Source: UBA8828 sp046315175 (lineage in GTDB: Bacteria; Verrucomicrobiota; Verrucomicrobiia; Opitutales; UBA953). From it: a stretch of 49,692 nucleotides of DNA. The notes beneath the pieces were generated by a model. The model was not told the origin of the DNA and ran no database searches. It saw only the letters and a program-made list of their open reading frames with translations. The stretch lies in the NCBI GenBank assembly GCA_046315175.1, contig JBKDBK010000172.1, positions 1 through 49,692 of the forward strand, given 5' to 3'. Below are positions 1 through 7,259 of the stretch, piece after piece. The translations under genes and the position numbers were made by a program. Within the stretch, counting starts at the first letter, position 1, and every line of letters starts with the position of its first letter.

Positions 1-203
1 GCGAGCACGACCAGGACCTTGCGATGCAGCAGCCAGCGGCCGCGGAGATCCTCGCGGTGGTCAACCGCGCCCTGGCCGGTGAGAAACACCCGGAGCCGCA
101 CGAGCCACGGCATCCGCGTCCAGGGAGTGAGGTCGGGATGCGGGTAGGAGGGCTCGCGATACGGGCGCGCGCCGCGAAGCCTTAGGAACCATCGACGCCA
201 CAT
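1..203 (-). CDS. partial 5' end of an unrecognised gene
   Basis: An open reading frame on the minus strand starts with ATG at 203 and runs off the left edge without a stop, giving 67 codons. The third codon positions are strongly G or C, as in the surrounding genes, which supports real coding. The predicted N-terminus begins MWRRWFLRLRGARPYREPSY and is rich in Arg, Trp and Pro. It becomes hydrophobic at the window edge (KVLVVLA), which could be the start of a membrane segment. No domain is recognisable from this fragment. It diverges from panB, and no clear Shine-Dalgarno sequence precedes the ATG. Confidence 0.55.
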   Translation of the reverse strand, partial: MWRRWFLRLRGARPYREPSYPHPDLTPWTRMPWLVRLRVFLTGQGAVDHREDLRGRWLLHRKVLVVL

Positions 204-232
204 GGGATAACGCCTAGGGGCAAGACCCGCTC

Positions 233-261
233 TTTACAAGCCGGGGCGCATGGCCTAGGCA
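233..261 (+). promoter_or_regulatory. putative promoter of panB
   Basis: TTTACA (233-238) and TAGGCA (256-261) are separated by 17 bp. Transcription would begin near 268, next to the GTG start at 269, so the message is probably leaderless. There is no Shine-Dalgarno sequence in between. Confidence 0.5.
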
Positions 262-268
262 CCTGACG

Positions 269-1036
269 GTGAAAGCGACCACCCGCTCCCTCCGCGCCCT
301 CAAGGGCCGACGCCCCCTGGTCTGCCTGACCGCCTATGACGCGATCACCGCGCGCCTCGCCGACGCCGCGGGCGCCGACCTCATCCTGGTGGGCGACTCC
401 GTCGGCAACGTCGTCCTCGGGTTCCCCAGCACGGTTCCCGTCACCGTCGACATGATGGCGCACCACGTGGCGGCCGTCTGCCGCGCGAAGCCCGCCGCCT
501 TGGTCGTGGCGGATATTCCCTTCGGCGTGGCCCACGAGCCCTTCCCCGCCCTGCTCCGCGCCTGCCGGCGCCTCGTGCAGGAATGCGGGGCCGAGGCGGT
601 CAAGATCGAGGGCGGGCGGAGTCTCGCGCCGGCCATCGCCAAGCTGGTCGACGCCGGCATCCCCGTCATGGGCCACGTGGGCATGCTGCCCCAGCGGGTC
701 CACTCCGCCGGCTACCGTCGCCGGGGTCGCACCGACGAGGATCGCGCGGCCGTGGTCGCCGACGCGGCCGCGGTCGCCGACGCCGGGGCCTTCTGCCTGG
801 TCGCCGAATGCGTCGAGCCGGCGCTGGCGAGGGAGCTCCGGGCGGCCGTGCCCGTGCCGGTTGTCGGGATCGGCTCGGGCAAGGGCGGCGAGGGCCAGAT
901 TGCCGTCATCCACGACCTGCTCGGGCTGACGGACAACCCGCCGGCCTTCGCGCGCCCGGTGGCCCGCCTCGGCCGCGACGCCGCCAAGGCGCTGCGGGCA
1001 TGGGCCGCCAAGGTCCGAAGGGAGCGCTCGCGATGA
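269..1036 (+). CDS. panB: 3-methyl-2-oxobutanoate hydroxymethyltransferase
   Basis: PanB transfers a hydroxymethyl group from 5,10-methylene-tetrahydrofolate to 2-oxoisovalerate to make ketopantoate, the first committed step of pantothenate and coenzyme A synthesis in the cytoplasm. The 255-aa protein is the usual family length and shows the family motifs in order: GDSVGNVVLG with the metal-binding Asp near residue 43, ADIPFG near 82, KIEGG near 113, GHVGMLPQ, and LVAECVEP with the expected catalytic Glu. The closing segment GIGSGKGGEGQIAV is also typical. The GTG at 269 is chosen because the upstream ATG at 250 meets a stop almost at once. The gene overlaps gpsA by 4 bp (ATGA), so the two are probably co-transcribed. 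No panC or panD is visible here. Confidence 0.93.
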   Translation: MKATTRSLRALKGRRPLVCLTAYDAITARLADAAGADLILVGDSVGNVVLGFPSTVPVTVDMMAHHVAAVCRAKPAALVVADIPFGVAHEPFPALLRACRRLVQECGAEAVKIEGGRSLAPAIAKLVDAGIPVMGHVGMLPQRVHSAGYRRRGRTDEDRAAVVADAAAVADAGAFCLVAECVEPALARELRAAVPVPVVGIGSGKGGEGQIAVIHDLLGLTDNPPAFARPVARLGRDAAKALRAWAAKVRRERSR

Positions 1037-2034
1037 ACGCCGTCGTCCTCGGCGCGGGCGGATGGGGCACCGCCATGGCCATCCACCTCGCGCGCCGCGG
1101 CCACACCGTGACCCTCGTGCCCCGCCGAGCCGAGCAGGCCCTTGAGCTCGCCGACCGGCGCGAGAACCGCGAGTACCTGCCCGGCCATTTTCTCGACGCC
1201 AGCATCCAGCTCGGCCTCGAGCTCCGTCCCGCGCTCATGGAGGCCGACCTGGTCTTCCTCGCCTGCCCTTCCGGAGGCCTCTCGTCCCTCTGCCGGGATC
1301 TGGTCGGCGCCCTGGATCGCGCGCAGCCGCCGCGGTTGGCGGTCACGCTCTGCAAGGGACTCGACCGCGAGACGCTCCGCCGCCCGTCGGAACTCGTCCT
1401 CCAGGCCCTGCCGGGCATCCCGGTCGCGACGCTGACCGGGCCGACCAACGCCGAGGAGGTCGCCCGCGGGCTGCCCTCGGCCGTGGTGCTCGCGGGGAAC
1501 GACGCCGGCGCGCTCGCCGAGGCCCAACCCGCGCTCAGCGGACCCACCCTCCGCGCCTACACCTCGTCCGACCTCATCGGCGCCGAGATCGGCGGCGCGC
1601 TCAAGAACGTCTACGCCCTCGGCTCGGGCATGTGCGACGGCCTCGCGCTCGGCTCCAACGCCAAGGCGGCCCTGCTCACGCGCTCAATCCATGAAATGGT
1701 CCGCCTCGGCACAGCCCTGGGAGGCAAGGCCGAGACGTTCCTCGGGCTGAGCGGCGTGGGCGACCTGATGGCCACCGCCCACGGCGGGTGGAGCCGCAAC
1801 CGCGGCTACGGCGAGGAGCTGGCCCGCGACTTCCGCGCCGCCCAGGCCGGGCTCGCGCGACGGCGGACCGTCGTCGAGGGCGTCTGGGCAACCCAGGCCT
1901 TCGCGCGGATCGCCGCCGACCGCGCCATCGACGCGCCCATCCTGATGTGCCTCGACGCCATCCTCGCCGGACGCCTCACCCCGTCCGACGGCGTCGGACG
2001 CCTGATGGGGCGAGACCTGCGAAGCGAGGCATGA
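1033..2034 (+). CDS. gpsA: glycerol-3-phosphate dehydrogenase [NAD(P)+]
   Basis: GpsA reduces dihydroxyacetone phosphate to sn-glycerol 3-phosphate and so supplies the backbone for membrane phospholipids. The 333-aa protein opens with a Rossmann nucleotide-binding motif (LGAGGWGTAMA, residues 5-15). It has a KGLD segment near 108, GPTNAEEVARG, and the substrate-binding core EIGGALKNVYALGSGMCDGL with the expected catalytic Lys. The start is the ATG that overlaps the panB stop. The reading frame stays open far upstream, but a start there would run deep into panB and would put residues before the Rossmann motif. The stop overlaps the next start by 4 bp (ATGA at 2031-2034), which points to translational coupling. 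Confidence 0.94.
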   Translation: MNAVVLGAGGWGTAMAIHLARRGHTVTLVPRRAEQALELADRRENREYLPGHFLDASIQLGLELRPALMEADLVFLACPSGGLSSLCRDLVGALDRAQPPRLAVTLCKGLDRETLRRPSELVLQALPGIPVATLTGPTNAEEVARGLPSAVVLAGNDAGALAEAQPALSGPTLRAYTSSDLIGAEIGGALKNVYALGSGMCDGLALGSNAKAALLTRSIHEMVRLGTALGGKAETFLGLSGVGDLMATAHGGWSRNRGYGEELARDFRAAQAGLARRRTVVEGVWATQAFARIAADRAIDAPILMCLDAILAGRLTPSDGVGRLMGRDLRSEA

Positions 2035-2483
2035 CCGAGCCCGCGCCCGGCCCCTCGCCCATCCACGGCACAGGGCTCTTCGCGCGGTCGCCCCACCGCA
2101 GGGGCGACATCCTCTGCCATTTCACCGGCCCCGTGGCGTCGCGGCCGCCGCCCGCCGACGCGGCGGGAAGGACCTACTCGCTCGAGCTGGAGCCCGGACG
2201 CTGGATCGACGGCTCGGGTAGCGACAACCTCGCGCGCCACGCCAACCACAGCTGCGACCCGAGCGCCGAGGCCGTGCGGCAATCGGACAGGGTGGCGCTG
2301 GTCGCCCTGCGCGACCTCGGGCCGGGGGAGGAGATCACCTTCGACTACGGGTTCGGCCTGGCCGACGCCCTGGGCAACCCATGCCGATGCGGGGCAACCC
2401 TCTGCGCCGGGCGGATACTCGCCTCGCCGCTGCGCCCCCTCCTGCGACGACACCTCCGCCGGCTCCGGCCAACAGGGGATTGA
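2031..2483 (+). CDS. small SET-domain protein (putative protein lysine methyltransferase)
   Basis: This 150-aa protein is essentially one SET domain. SET enzymes use S-adenosylmethionine to methylate lysines in proteins. Visible landmarks are the opening IHGTGLFA segment, NHSCDPSAE with the cofactor-binding NHS motif near residue 70, GEEITFDYG with the catalytic-type Tyr, and a C-terminal CRCGATLCAGRI that resembles the zinc-binding post-SET segment. Compact SET proteins of this type occur in several bacterial groups, but their substrates are mostly unknown. The gene overlaps gpsA by 4 bp and so looks like the third gene of an operon, although no functional link with panB or gpsA is obvious. 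The last 25 residues are Arg-rich and may contact a nucleic acid or an acidic partner; that is inference. Confidence 0.85.
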   Translation: MTEPAPGPSPIHGTGLFARSPHRRGDILCHFTGPVASRPPPADAAGRTYSLELEPGRWIDGSGSDNLARHANHSCDPSAEAVRQSDRVALVALRDLGPGEEITFDYGFGLADALGNPCRCGATLCAGRILASPLRPLLRRHLRRLRPTGD

Positions 2484-2530
2484 CCCCCTCCCCTCGGTCG
2501 GGCAACTTCTCGGCTCCCTTGCCGGGCCCC

Positions 2531-3901
2531 ATGACCAAGACCTCGCTCCAGTCGCTCGATCCCCGCGTGCAGAAACAGTTCGCCGCCGCCGAGCAGAATC
2601 TGAGGACAAACCCCCAGTACGCGATGGAGCTGGCCGCCGGCCTGCTCACGCGCAACCCGGGATGCGTGGAGGTTCGCCGCCTGCTGAGGAAGGCCCAGAA
2701 GACGGTGCTCGGCTCCGGATCCGGCGGCTTGGGCGGCTTGCTCGGCGGCCTGGTCGGCGGCCCCAACCTGAAGCTCGCCGAGGCCGACCCCGCGGCCGCG
2801 ATGGCCGACGCCGAGACCCGGCTCGCCAAGCGCCCCGGCGACATCGGCGCCCACCGCCAGTTGGCGGCGGCCGCCGCCAAGGCCGGCCTCTGGGACACCG
2901 CCGCCTTCGCCCACGAGGAGCTGGCCGAGCTCCAGCCCAAGGAGACGGGCCACTGCGTCGCCGCCGCCAAGGCGCACATCGAGGACGGCGAGTACGACAA
3001 GGCCGTCGCCTACATCGAGCTCAAGCTGCGCGTCTTCCCCGGCAACGGCGACCTGATGGAGGCCATGCGCGCCGCCTCCGTGGCGAAGACCATGCGCAAG
3101 GGGAACTGGGAGGGCGGCGACGACTTCCGCTCGAAGCTCAAGGACTCGGACGAGGCGACCCGCCTCGAGCAGGCCTCGCGCGTCATGACCGACGCCGCCT
3201 CCGCCCAGGAGGTCATCGCCGATCTCGCCAGGCGCATCGAGGCCGACACCGAGAACCTCACGCTTTACCGGGAAATCGTCCGTCAGTTCACCGTGGTCGG
3301 CGACTTTGAGAGCGCGCTCGCCTGGCTGCAGCGCGGCCGGCAGACCCCGCTCGGCAAGGGCGACGCCTCGCTCGAGCGCCAGGATCAGGAGCTCAACCTG
3401 CGCCTCCTGGCCGCGCGCATCAAGGCCGCGCAGGACGCCGGCGACTCCGCCTCGGCCGAGGCCCTCGCCCGCGAGGAGTCCGACTACCGTCTCGCCGCCG
3501 CCGCCGCCATGGTCGAGCGCTACCCGAACGACTTCGGGTACCGTCACGAGCTCGGCCTCCTCCTCCTCGGGCGCAACCGGCTCGACGAGGCCATCCAGCA
3601 GCTCCAGGTCGCGCAACGCAACCCGAAGCTCCGCCAGTCCGCCCTCCTCGGGCTGGGCAAGGCCTTCCTGGCCGGCCGCAAGTTCGACCTTGCGGTCGAG
3701 CAGCTCCAGCTGGCCAAGTCCGAGCTTCCCGTGATGAACGACCTGCGCAAGGAGGTCATCTACACCCTGGGCGGCGCCTTCGACTCGGCCGGCAAGGCCA
3801 AGGAGGCCATCGACGAGTACAAGCTGATCTACACCGCCGACGCGTCCTACCGGGACGTCGCCGCCAAGATCAACGCCTTCTACGAGACGCCGGGCTCCTG
3901 A
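2531..3901 (+). CDS. TPR-repeat protein of unknown function
   Basis: The 456-aa protein has no obvious signal peptide and no catalytic motif. After a short N-terminal region there is a flexible Gly/Ser/Leu-rich segment (about residues 62-77). From about residue 85 to the end it is an alpha-helical, Ala/Leu-rich repeat array in which several TPR-like units can be seen, for example AFAHEELAELQP, EYDKAVAYIELKLRVFP, RLDEAIQQLQVAQRNP and KFDLAVEQLQLAKSELP. TPR arrays act as protein-binding scaffolds. The start is the ATG at 2531; the frame is open further upstream, but those codons overlap the SET gene. The stop lies 1 bp before the next ATG, so it is probably co-transcribed with the purA-like gene. 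Confidence 0.75.
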   Translation: MTKTSLQSLDPRVQKQFAAAEQNLRTNPQYAMELAAGLLTRNPGCVEVRRLLRKAQKTVLGSGSGGLGGLLGGLVGGPNLKLAEADPAAAMADAETRLAKRPGDIGAHRQLAAAAAKAGLWDTAAFAHEELAELQPKETGHCVAAAKAHIEDGEYDKAVAYIELKLRVFPGNGDLMEAMRAASVAKTMRKGNWEGGDDFRSKLKDSDEATRLEQASRVMTDAASAQEVIADLARRIEADTENLTLYREIVRQFTVVGDFESALAWLQRGRQTPLGKGDASLERQDQELNLRLLAARIKAAQDAGDSASAEALAREESDYRLAAAAAMVERYPNDFGYRHELGLLLLGRNRLDEAIQQLQVAQRNPKLRQSALLGLGKAFLAGRKFDLAVEQLQLAKSELPVMNDLRKEVIYTLGGAFDSAGKAKEAIDEYKLIYTADASYRDVAAKINAFYETPGS

Positions 3902-3902
3902 G

Positions 3903-5450
3903 ATGGCGCGCACCCCGTTCACAAGCCTGCTCATCGCCGACGTCGGGGTGAGCATGGGCGACGAGGGCAAGGGCCGCCTCATCCCCGAGGTGGTCCGCGA
4001 GCTCCAGGCCCTGACCGGCCGGCGCGACGCCGTCGGCACCGTCCTCAAGGTCAACGGCGGCGCCAACTCGGGCCACACCGTCGCCGGCCTCAAGCTCAAC
4101 CTCCTGCCGGGCGGCGTCGCCGAGCGCGACGTGCCCTGCCTCGCCCTCGGGTCGGGGGTGGTGGCCGACCCGCGCAAGGCGCTCTGGGAGGCGCTGCCCC
4201 TCGAGCGCGCCGGGATTCCCGTCCTCGGTCGCCTGCTCATCGACGAGCGCTGCATGGTCAGCGACGTCACCCACCGCATCCTCGACCTCGCCTGGGAGGA
4301 CTACCGCGTCCGCGTCCTCGGCGAGGAACCCCGCGGCTCGACCGGCCGCGGCATCTCCCCCGCCTACGTCGACGAGACCTCCCAGCTGCAGATGCAATAC
4401 TGGGAGTTCCTCGGCGACCGCGCCGCCTACGCCGCCCGGCTCGCCGCCCGGATGGACCGCGCCGAGCGCCTGGCCCGCCACGTCTGCCAAGTACCGGCCG
4501 AGGTCTGGCACGGGTTCTTCGACCGCCTCGGCCAGGCCGAGCTGCGCGCCAACGCCGGGGCGGTCGAGGCCGGCGTCTTCCCCGCCGCCGAGTTCGATTT
4601 CGCGCGCTTCCGCGGCAGGGAACCCTGGACCTTTGACCGCGACGCCGTCGTCGCCGCCTACTGGGAGGCCGGCCAGCGCCTGCGGGGCTGCATCGGCGAC
4701 GTGCGGGAGCGGGTGCTCGGCGACCTCGCCGCCGAGCGCCGCATCATCGGCGAGTTCGGCCAGGCCTTCTGGCTCGACAAGCGCCACGGCTTCGCCCCGA
4801 ACGTCACCGCCTCGCACACCTACACCCCGGAGATCTTCCAGTCGGCCGGCATCCCCGCCCAGCCCGTGCATGTCATCGGCTGCTGCAAGGCCTACGACAC
4901 CAAGGTCGGCACCCACACCTTCCTGACCCAGATGCCGGAATCCCACCCGCTGGGCGTCCGGCTGAGCCGCCTCGAGTTCGGCACCAGCACCGGCCGCCAG
5001 CGCATGGTCGGTTGGTGCGACCTCGTGGAGAAGGCCGACGCCCTCCGCTACGGCGGCTACGACGACCTTGTCGTCAACAAGCTCGACGCCCTCTCGCCCC
5101 ACGGGGACTGGAAGGGAGGCGACCTCCTGCTCTGCACCGGCTACGCCGACCGCTCGGGCAAGGTCCTGCCCGGCGTGCCGAGGGACGACGCCCTGCGCCG
5201 CACCCTGCGCCCCGTCTACGCCACCCTGCCCAGCTGGACGGGCGACATCTCGGGCATCCGCTCCTTCGCCCGGCTTCCGGCCGAGGCTCGCCGCTACGTC
5301 GCCTTCATGGCCCGGGAGATCATCCGCCTGGCCGCCCGGGGCGAAACCCCCCGCCAGATTCCCAACATCCGCTACGTCGGCGTGGGTCCCGACCCCGACC
5401 AGGTCATCGCCGACGTGCCCCCGACCGAGCGGCTCGTCGCCGAGGCCTGA
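3903..5450 (+). CDS. purA: adenylosuccinate synthetase, long divergent form
   Basis: PurA joins IMP and aspartate with GTP to form adenylosuccinate on the route to AMP. The family landmarks are in order: MGDEGKGR with the catalytic Asp near residue 20, NGGANSGHT with the catalytic His, GSGVVADP, GSTGRGISPAYVDE, a KAYDTKVGTHTFLTQM segment, GWCDLVEKADALR, NKLDAL and GVGPDPDQVI. The protein is 515 aa against a usual 420-440, with extra sequence in the middle (roughly residues 150-280). The P-loop Asp argues for ordinary PurA chemistry and not for phage-type PurZ. It lies between a TPR gene and a 108-aa unknown with almost no spacing. It could be a paralogue with a shifted substrate; that cannot be judged from this window. 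Confidence 0.85.
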   Translation: MARTPFTSLLIADVGVSMGDEGKGRLIPEVVRELQALTGRRDAVGTVLKVNGGANSGHTVAGLKLNLLPGGVAERDVPCLALGSGVVADPRKALWEALPLERAGIPVLGRLLIDERCMVSDVTHRILDLAWEDYRVRVLGEEPRGSTGRGISPAYVDETSQLQMQYWEFLGDRAAYAARLAARMDRAERLARHVCQVPAEVWHGFFDRLGQAELRANAGAVEAGVFPAAEFDFARFRGREPWTFDRDAVVAAYWEAGQRLRGCIGDVRERVLGDLAAERRIIGEFGQAFWLDKRHGFAPNVTASHTYTPEIFQSAGIPAQPVHVIGCCKAYDTKVGTHTFLTQMPESHPLGVRLSRLEFGTSTGRQRMVGWCDLVEKADALRYGGYDDLVVNKLDALSPHGDWKGGDLLLCTGYADRSGKVLPGVPRDDALRRTLRPVYATLPSWTGDISGIRSFARLPAEARRYVAFMAREIIRLAARGETPRQIPNIRYVGVGPDPDQVIADVPPTERLVAEA

Positions 5451-5452
5451 CC

Positions 5453-5779
5453 GTGGAGCACACCTTCGCCCTCTCCCTCTGGTCGCTCGTCGACCGCTCG
5501 AAGGTGCAGCCGACCGTGTCCGACCTGCGCGGGCTGGCCCGGCAGCTCGGCCGCTGGCTGAGCCACAACCACGGCATCCAGCACAAGGGCACCGCGATCG
5601 AGGAGTCCGACGGCGCAAAGCCCGGCGCCGACCCGTTGCTCATCGTCGCCGGCGTGCCCCAGATCCACTGGCCGGCCATGGTCGCCCTCGCCCAGACCCA
5701 GCGCTCGCCGCTTTACGTCGTCGCGAGGGACGCCGACGGCACCCCTGTCCTGCGACCGCTCTCGCTGCCCGGCGCCTAA
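5453..5779 (+). CDS. 108-aa protein of unknown function
   Basis: A GTG two bases after the purA stop opens a 108-aa frame that ends at 5779. Its composition differs from the low-complexity Arg/Pro/Ala translations of non-coding frames in this DNA: it has a balanced mix with Trp, His, Tyr and Val, for example SLWSLVDRSKVQPTVSDLRG, GRWLSHNHGIQHKGTAIEE and LLIVAGVPQIHWPAMVALAQ. I do not recognise a family. The tight spacing suggests translation together with the upstream synthetase. No signal peptide or clear membrane segment is present, so it is probably cytoplasmic. Confidence 0.6.
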   Translation: MEHTFALSLWSLVDRSKVQPTVSDLRGLARQLGRWLSHNHGIQHKGTAIEESDGAKPGADPLLIVAGVPQIHWPAMVALAQTQRSPLYVVARDADGTPVLRPLSLPGA

Positions 5780-5854
5780 GCCCATGGCCTCCGTTCCCGA
5801 AGGGGCGGCCCCGAGGTCGACCGCCCACGCCGCTCGCTTTTCGGGTTTCCTCCG

Positions 5855-5867
5855 GGGCCGGCGGCCC
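5855..5867. terminator. GC hairpin between the purA operon and gltX
   Basis: GGGCC and GGCCC flank a GGC loop, with no T-run on either strand. A second short hairpin (GGGG-CGG-CCCC) lies at 5802-5812. Together they may mark an operon boundary, but termination is not demonstrated. Confidence 0.3.
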
Positions 5868-5884
5868 GTAAGGCTCAACCGTCC

Positions 5885-7237
5885 ATGACGACCCGCACCC
5901 GCTTCGCCCCCAGCCCGACCGGCTTCTTCCACATCGGGAGCGCGCGGACCGCCCTCTTCAACTGGCTGTTCGCCCGCCACACCGGGGGCGCCTTCGTCCT
6001 GCGCATCGAGGACACGGACAAGGAGCGCAACACCGACGAGGCCCTCCGGGTCATCCTCGACGGCATGCGCTGGCTCGGCCTGCAGTGGGACGAGGGTCCC
6101 GAGGCCGGCGGCGCGCACGGCCCCTACTTCCAGTCGCAGCGCGGCGACCTCTACCGCGCCCAGCTCAAGGTCCTGGCCGAGCGCGGCCGCGCCTACGAGA
6201 AGGACGGCGCCTGGTGGTTCCGGCTCGAGGGCGAGCGCCACCTCGAGTTCGACGACTTCGCCAAGCGCGAGATCGAGAAGGTTCGCGCCGCGCCCGCGGT
6301 GATCGACGACCTCGTCCGCGGCCGCGTCGAGCGCGCCGAGGACCGCGACTTCGTCCTCTTCCGCGCCAACGGCGAGCCCGTCTTCCACTTCGTCAACGTG
6401 GTCGACGACATCGCGATGGGCATCACCCACGTCATCCGCGGCGAGGATCACCTCAGCAACACGTCCAAACACGTCGCGCTCTTCCAGGCCTTTGGCGTCG
6501 CCCCGCCGAAATACGCCCACATCCCGCTCATCCTCAAGACCGACGGCCCGGGGAAGATGTCCAAGCGCGACCGCGGCGCCCTCGTCGAGGAATACCGCGG
6601 CCGCGGCTACCTCCCCGAGGCCGTCCGCAACTACCTCTGCCTGCTCGGCTGGACGCCCAAGGACGGCCGCACCGTGCTGCCCATCGAGGACGTCGTCGCC
6701 CAGTTCGAGCTGCGCGACATCCACCAGGCCAACGCCCGGTTCGACGAGCGCAAGATGGCCAGCGTCAACCAGGACACCCTCCGCGCCCTGCCCCCGGCCG
6801 ACTTCGCCCGCCTCGCCACCGCCCGCCTCGCCGCCGCCGGCATCGCCCCTCCGCCGGACCAGCTGGCGCCCGTCCTCGCGGCCGTCCAGCCGAAGCTCAG
6901 CGCCCTCGAGCACCTGACCGATTTCGTCGGCTACTTCTTCTCGGACAGCTTCGCCCGGAGCCCCGAGGCCCTCGAGGGGCTGAGCCGCAAGGGCGGCGAT
7001 CCCGCCGCCCGTGTCCGCGAGGCTCTCCCCGCGCTCGAGGCCGCGGCCTGGGATGCCGCGGGGATCGCCGCCGCGCTGGCCGCCGCCGCCGCCGCCCACG
7101 GCCAGAAGCCCAGCGCCTACATGGCCCCCGTCCGCTACGGTGTCTCGGGCCAGGCCGGCGGCCCCCACTTTCACGATGTCCTCGCCCTCCTCGGCAAGGA
7201 CCGCTGCCTCGCCCGCCTGCGCGCCTTCGCCGCCTAA
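5885..7237 (+). CDS. gltX: glutamate-tRNA ligase
   Basis: GluRS charges tRNA-Glu with glutamate in the cytoplasm. The 450-aa protein shows the class I signature FAPSPTGFFHIGSARTA (residues 7-23), the conserved LRIEDTDKERN, the VIRGEDHLSNT segment that binds the acceptor end, and the KMSKRDRG signature near residue 223 that completes the ATP site. The remaining C-terminal half fits the anticodon-binding region, and the overall length is slightly short of the usual 460-500. The ATG at 5885 begins right at the conserved N-terminus. glnS follows 22 bp downstream, so the two synthetases probably form an operon. Confidence 0.94.
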   Translation: MTTRTRFAPSPTGFFHIGSARTALFNWLFARHTGGAFVLRIEDTDKERNTDEALRVILDGMRWLGLQWDEGPEAGGAHGPYFQSQRGDLYRAQLKVLAERGRAYEKDGAWWFRLEGERHLEFDDFAKREIEKVRAAPAVIDDLVRGRVERAEDRDFVLFRANGEPVFHFVNVVDDIAMGITHVIRGEDHLSNTSKHVALFQAFGVAPPKYAHIPLILKTDGPGKMSKRDRGALVEEYRGRGYLPEAVRNYLCLLGWTPKDGRTVLPIEDVVAQFELRDIHQANARFDERKMASVNQDTLRALPPADFARLATARLAAAGIAPPPDQLAPVLAAVQPKLSALEHLTDFVGYFFSDSFARSPEALEGLSRKGGDPAARVREALPALEAAAWDAAGIAAALAAAAAAHGQKPSAYMAPVRYGVSGQAGGPHFHDVLALLGKDRCLARLRAFAA

Positions 7238-7259
7238 ACCCCCGAACCCCTCGCCCCCC

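Noticed and set aside
182..4279. Long open frames antisense to panB, gpsA and the TPR gene
   Set aside because: Their translations are Arg/Gly/Ala/Pro-rich low-complexity sequence, as expected of shadow frames in about 70% GC DNA, and they lie opposite clear family genes.
3903..5450. A PurZ-type enzyme for 2-aminoadenine DNA
   Set aside because: The P-loop keeps the Asp (GDEGKG) that PurZ proteins lose, and no phage-like genes are nearby.
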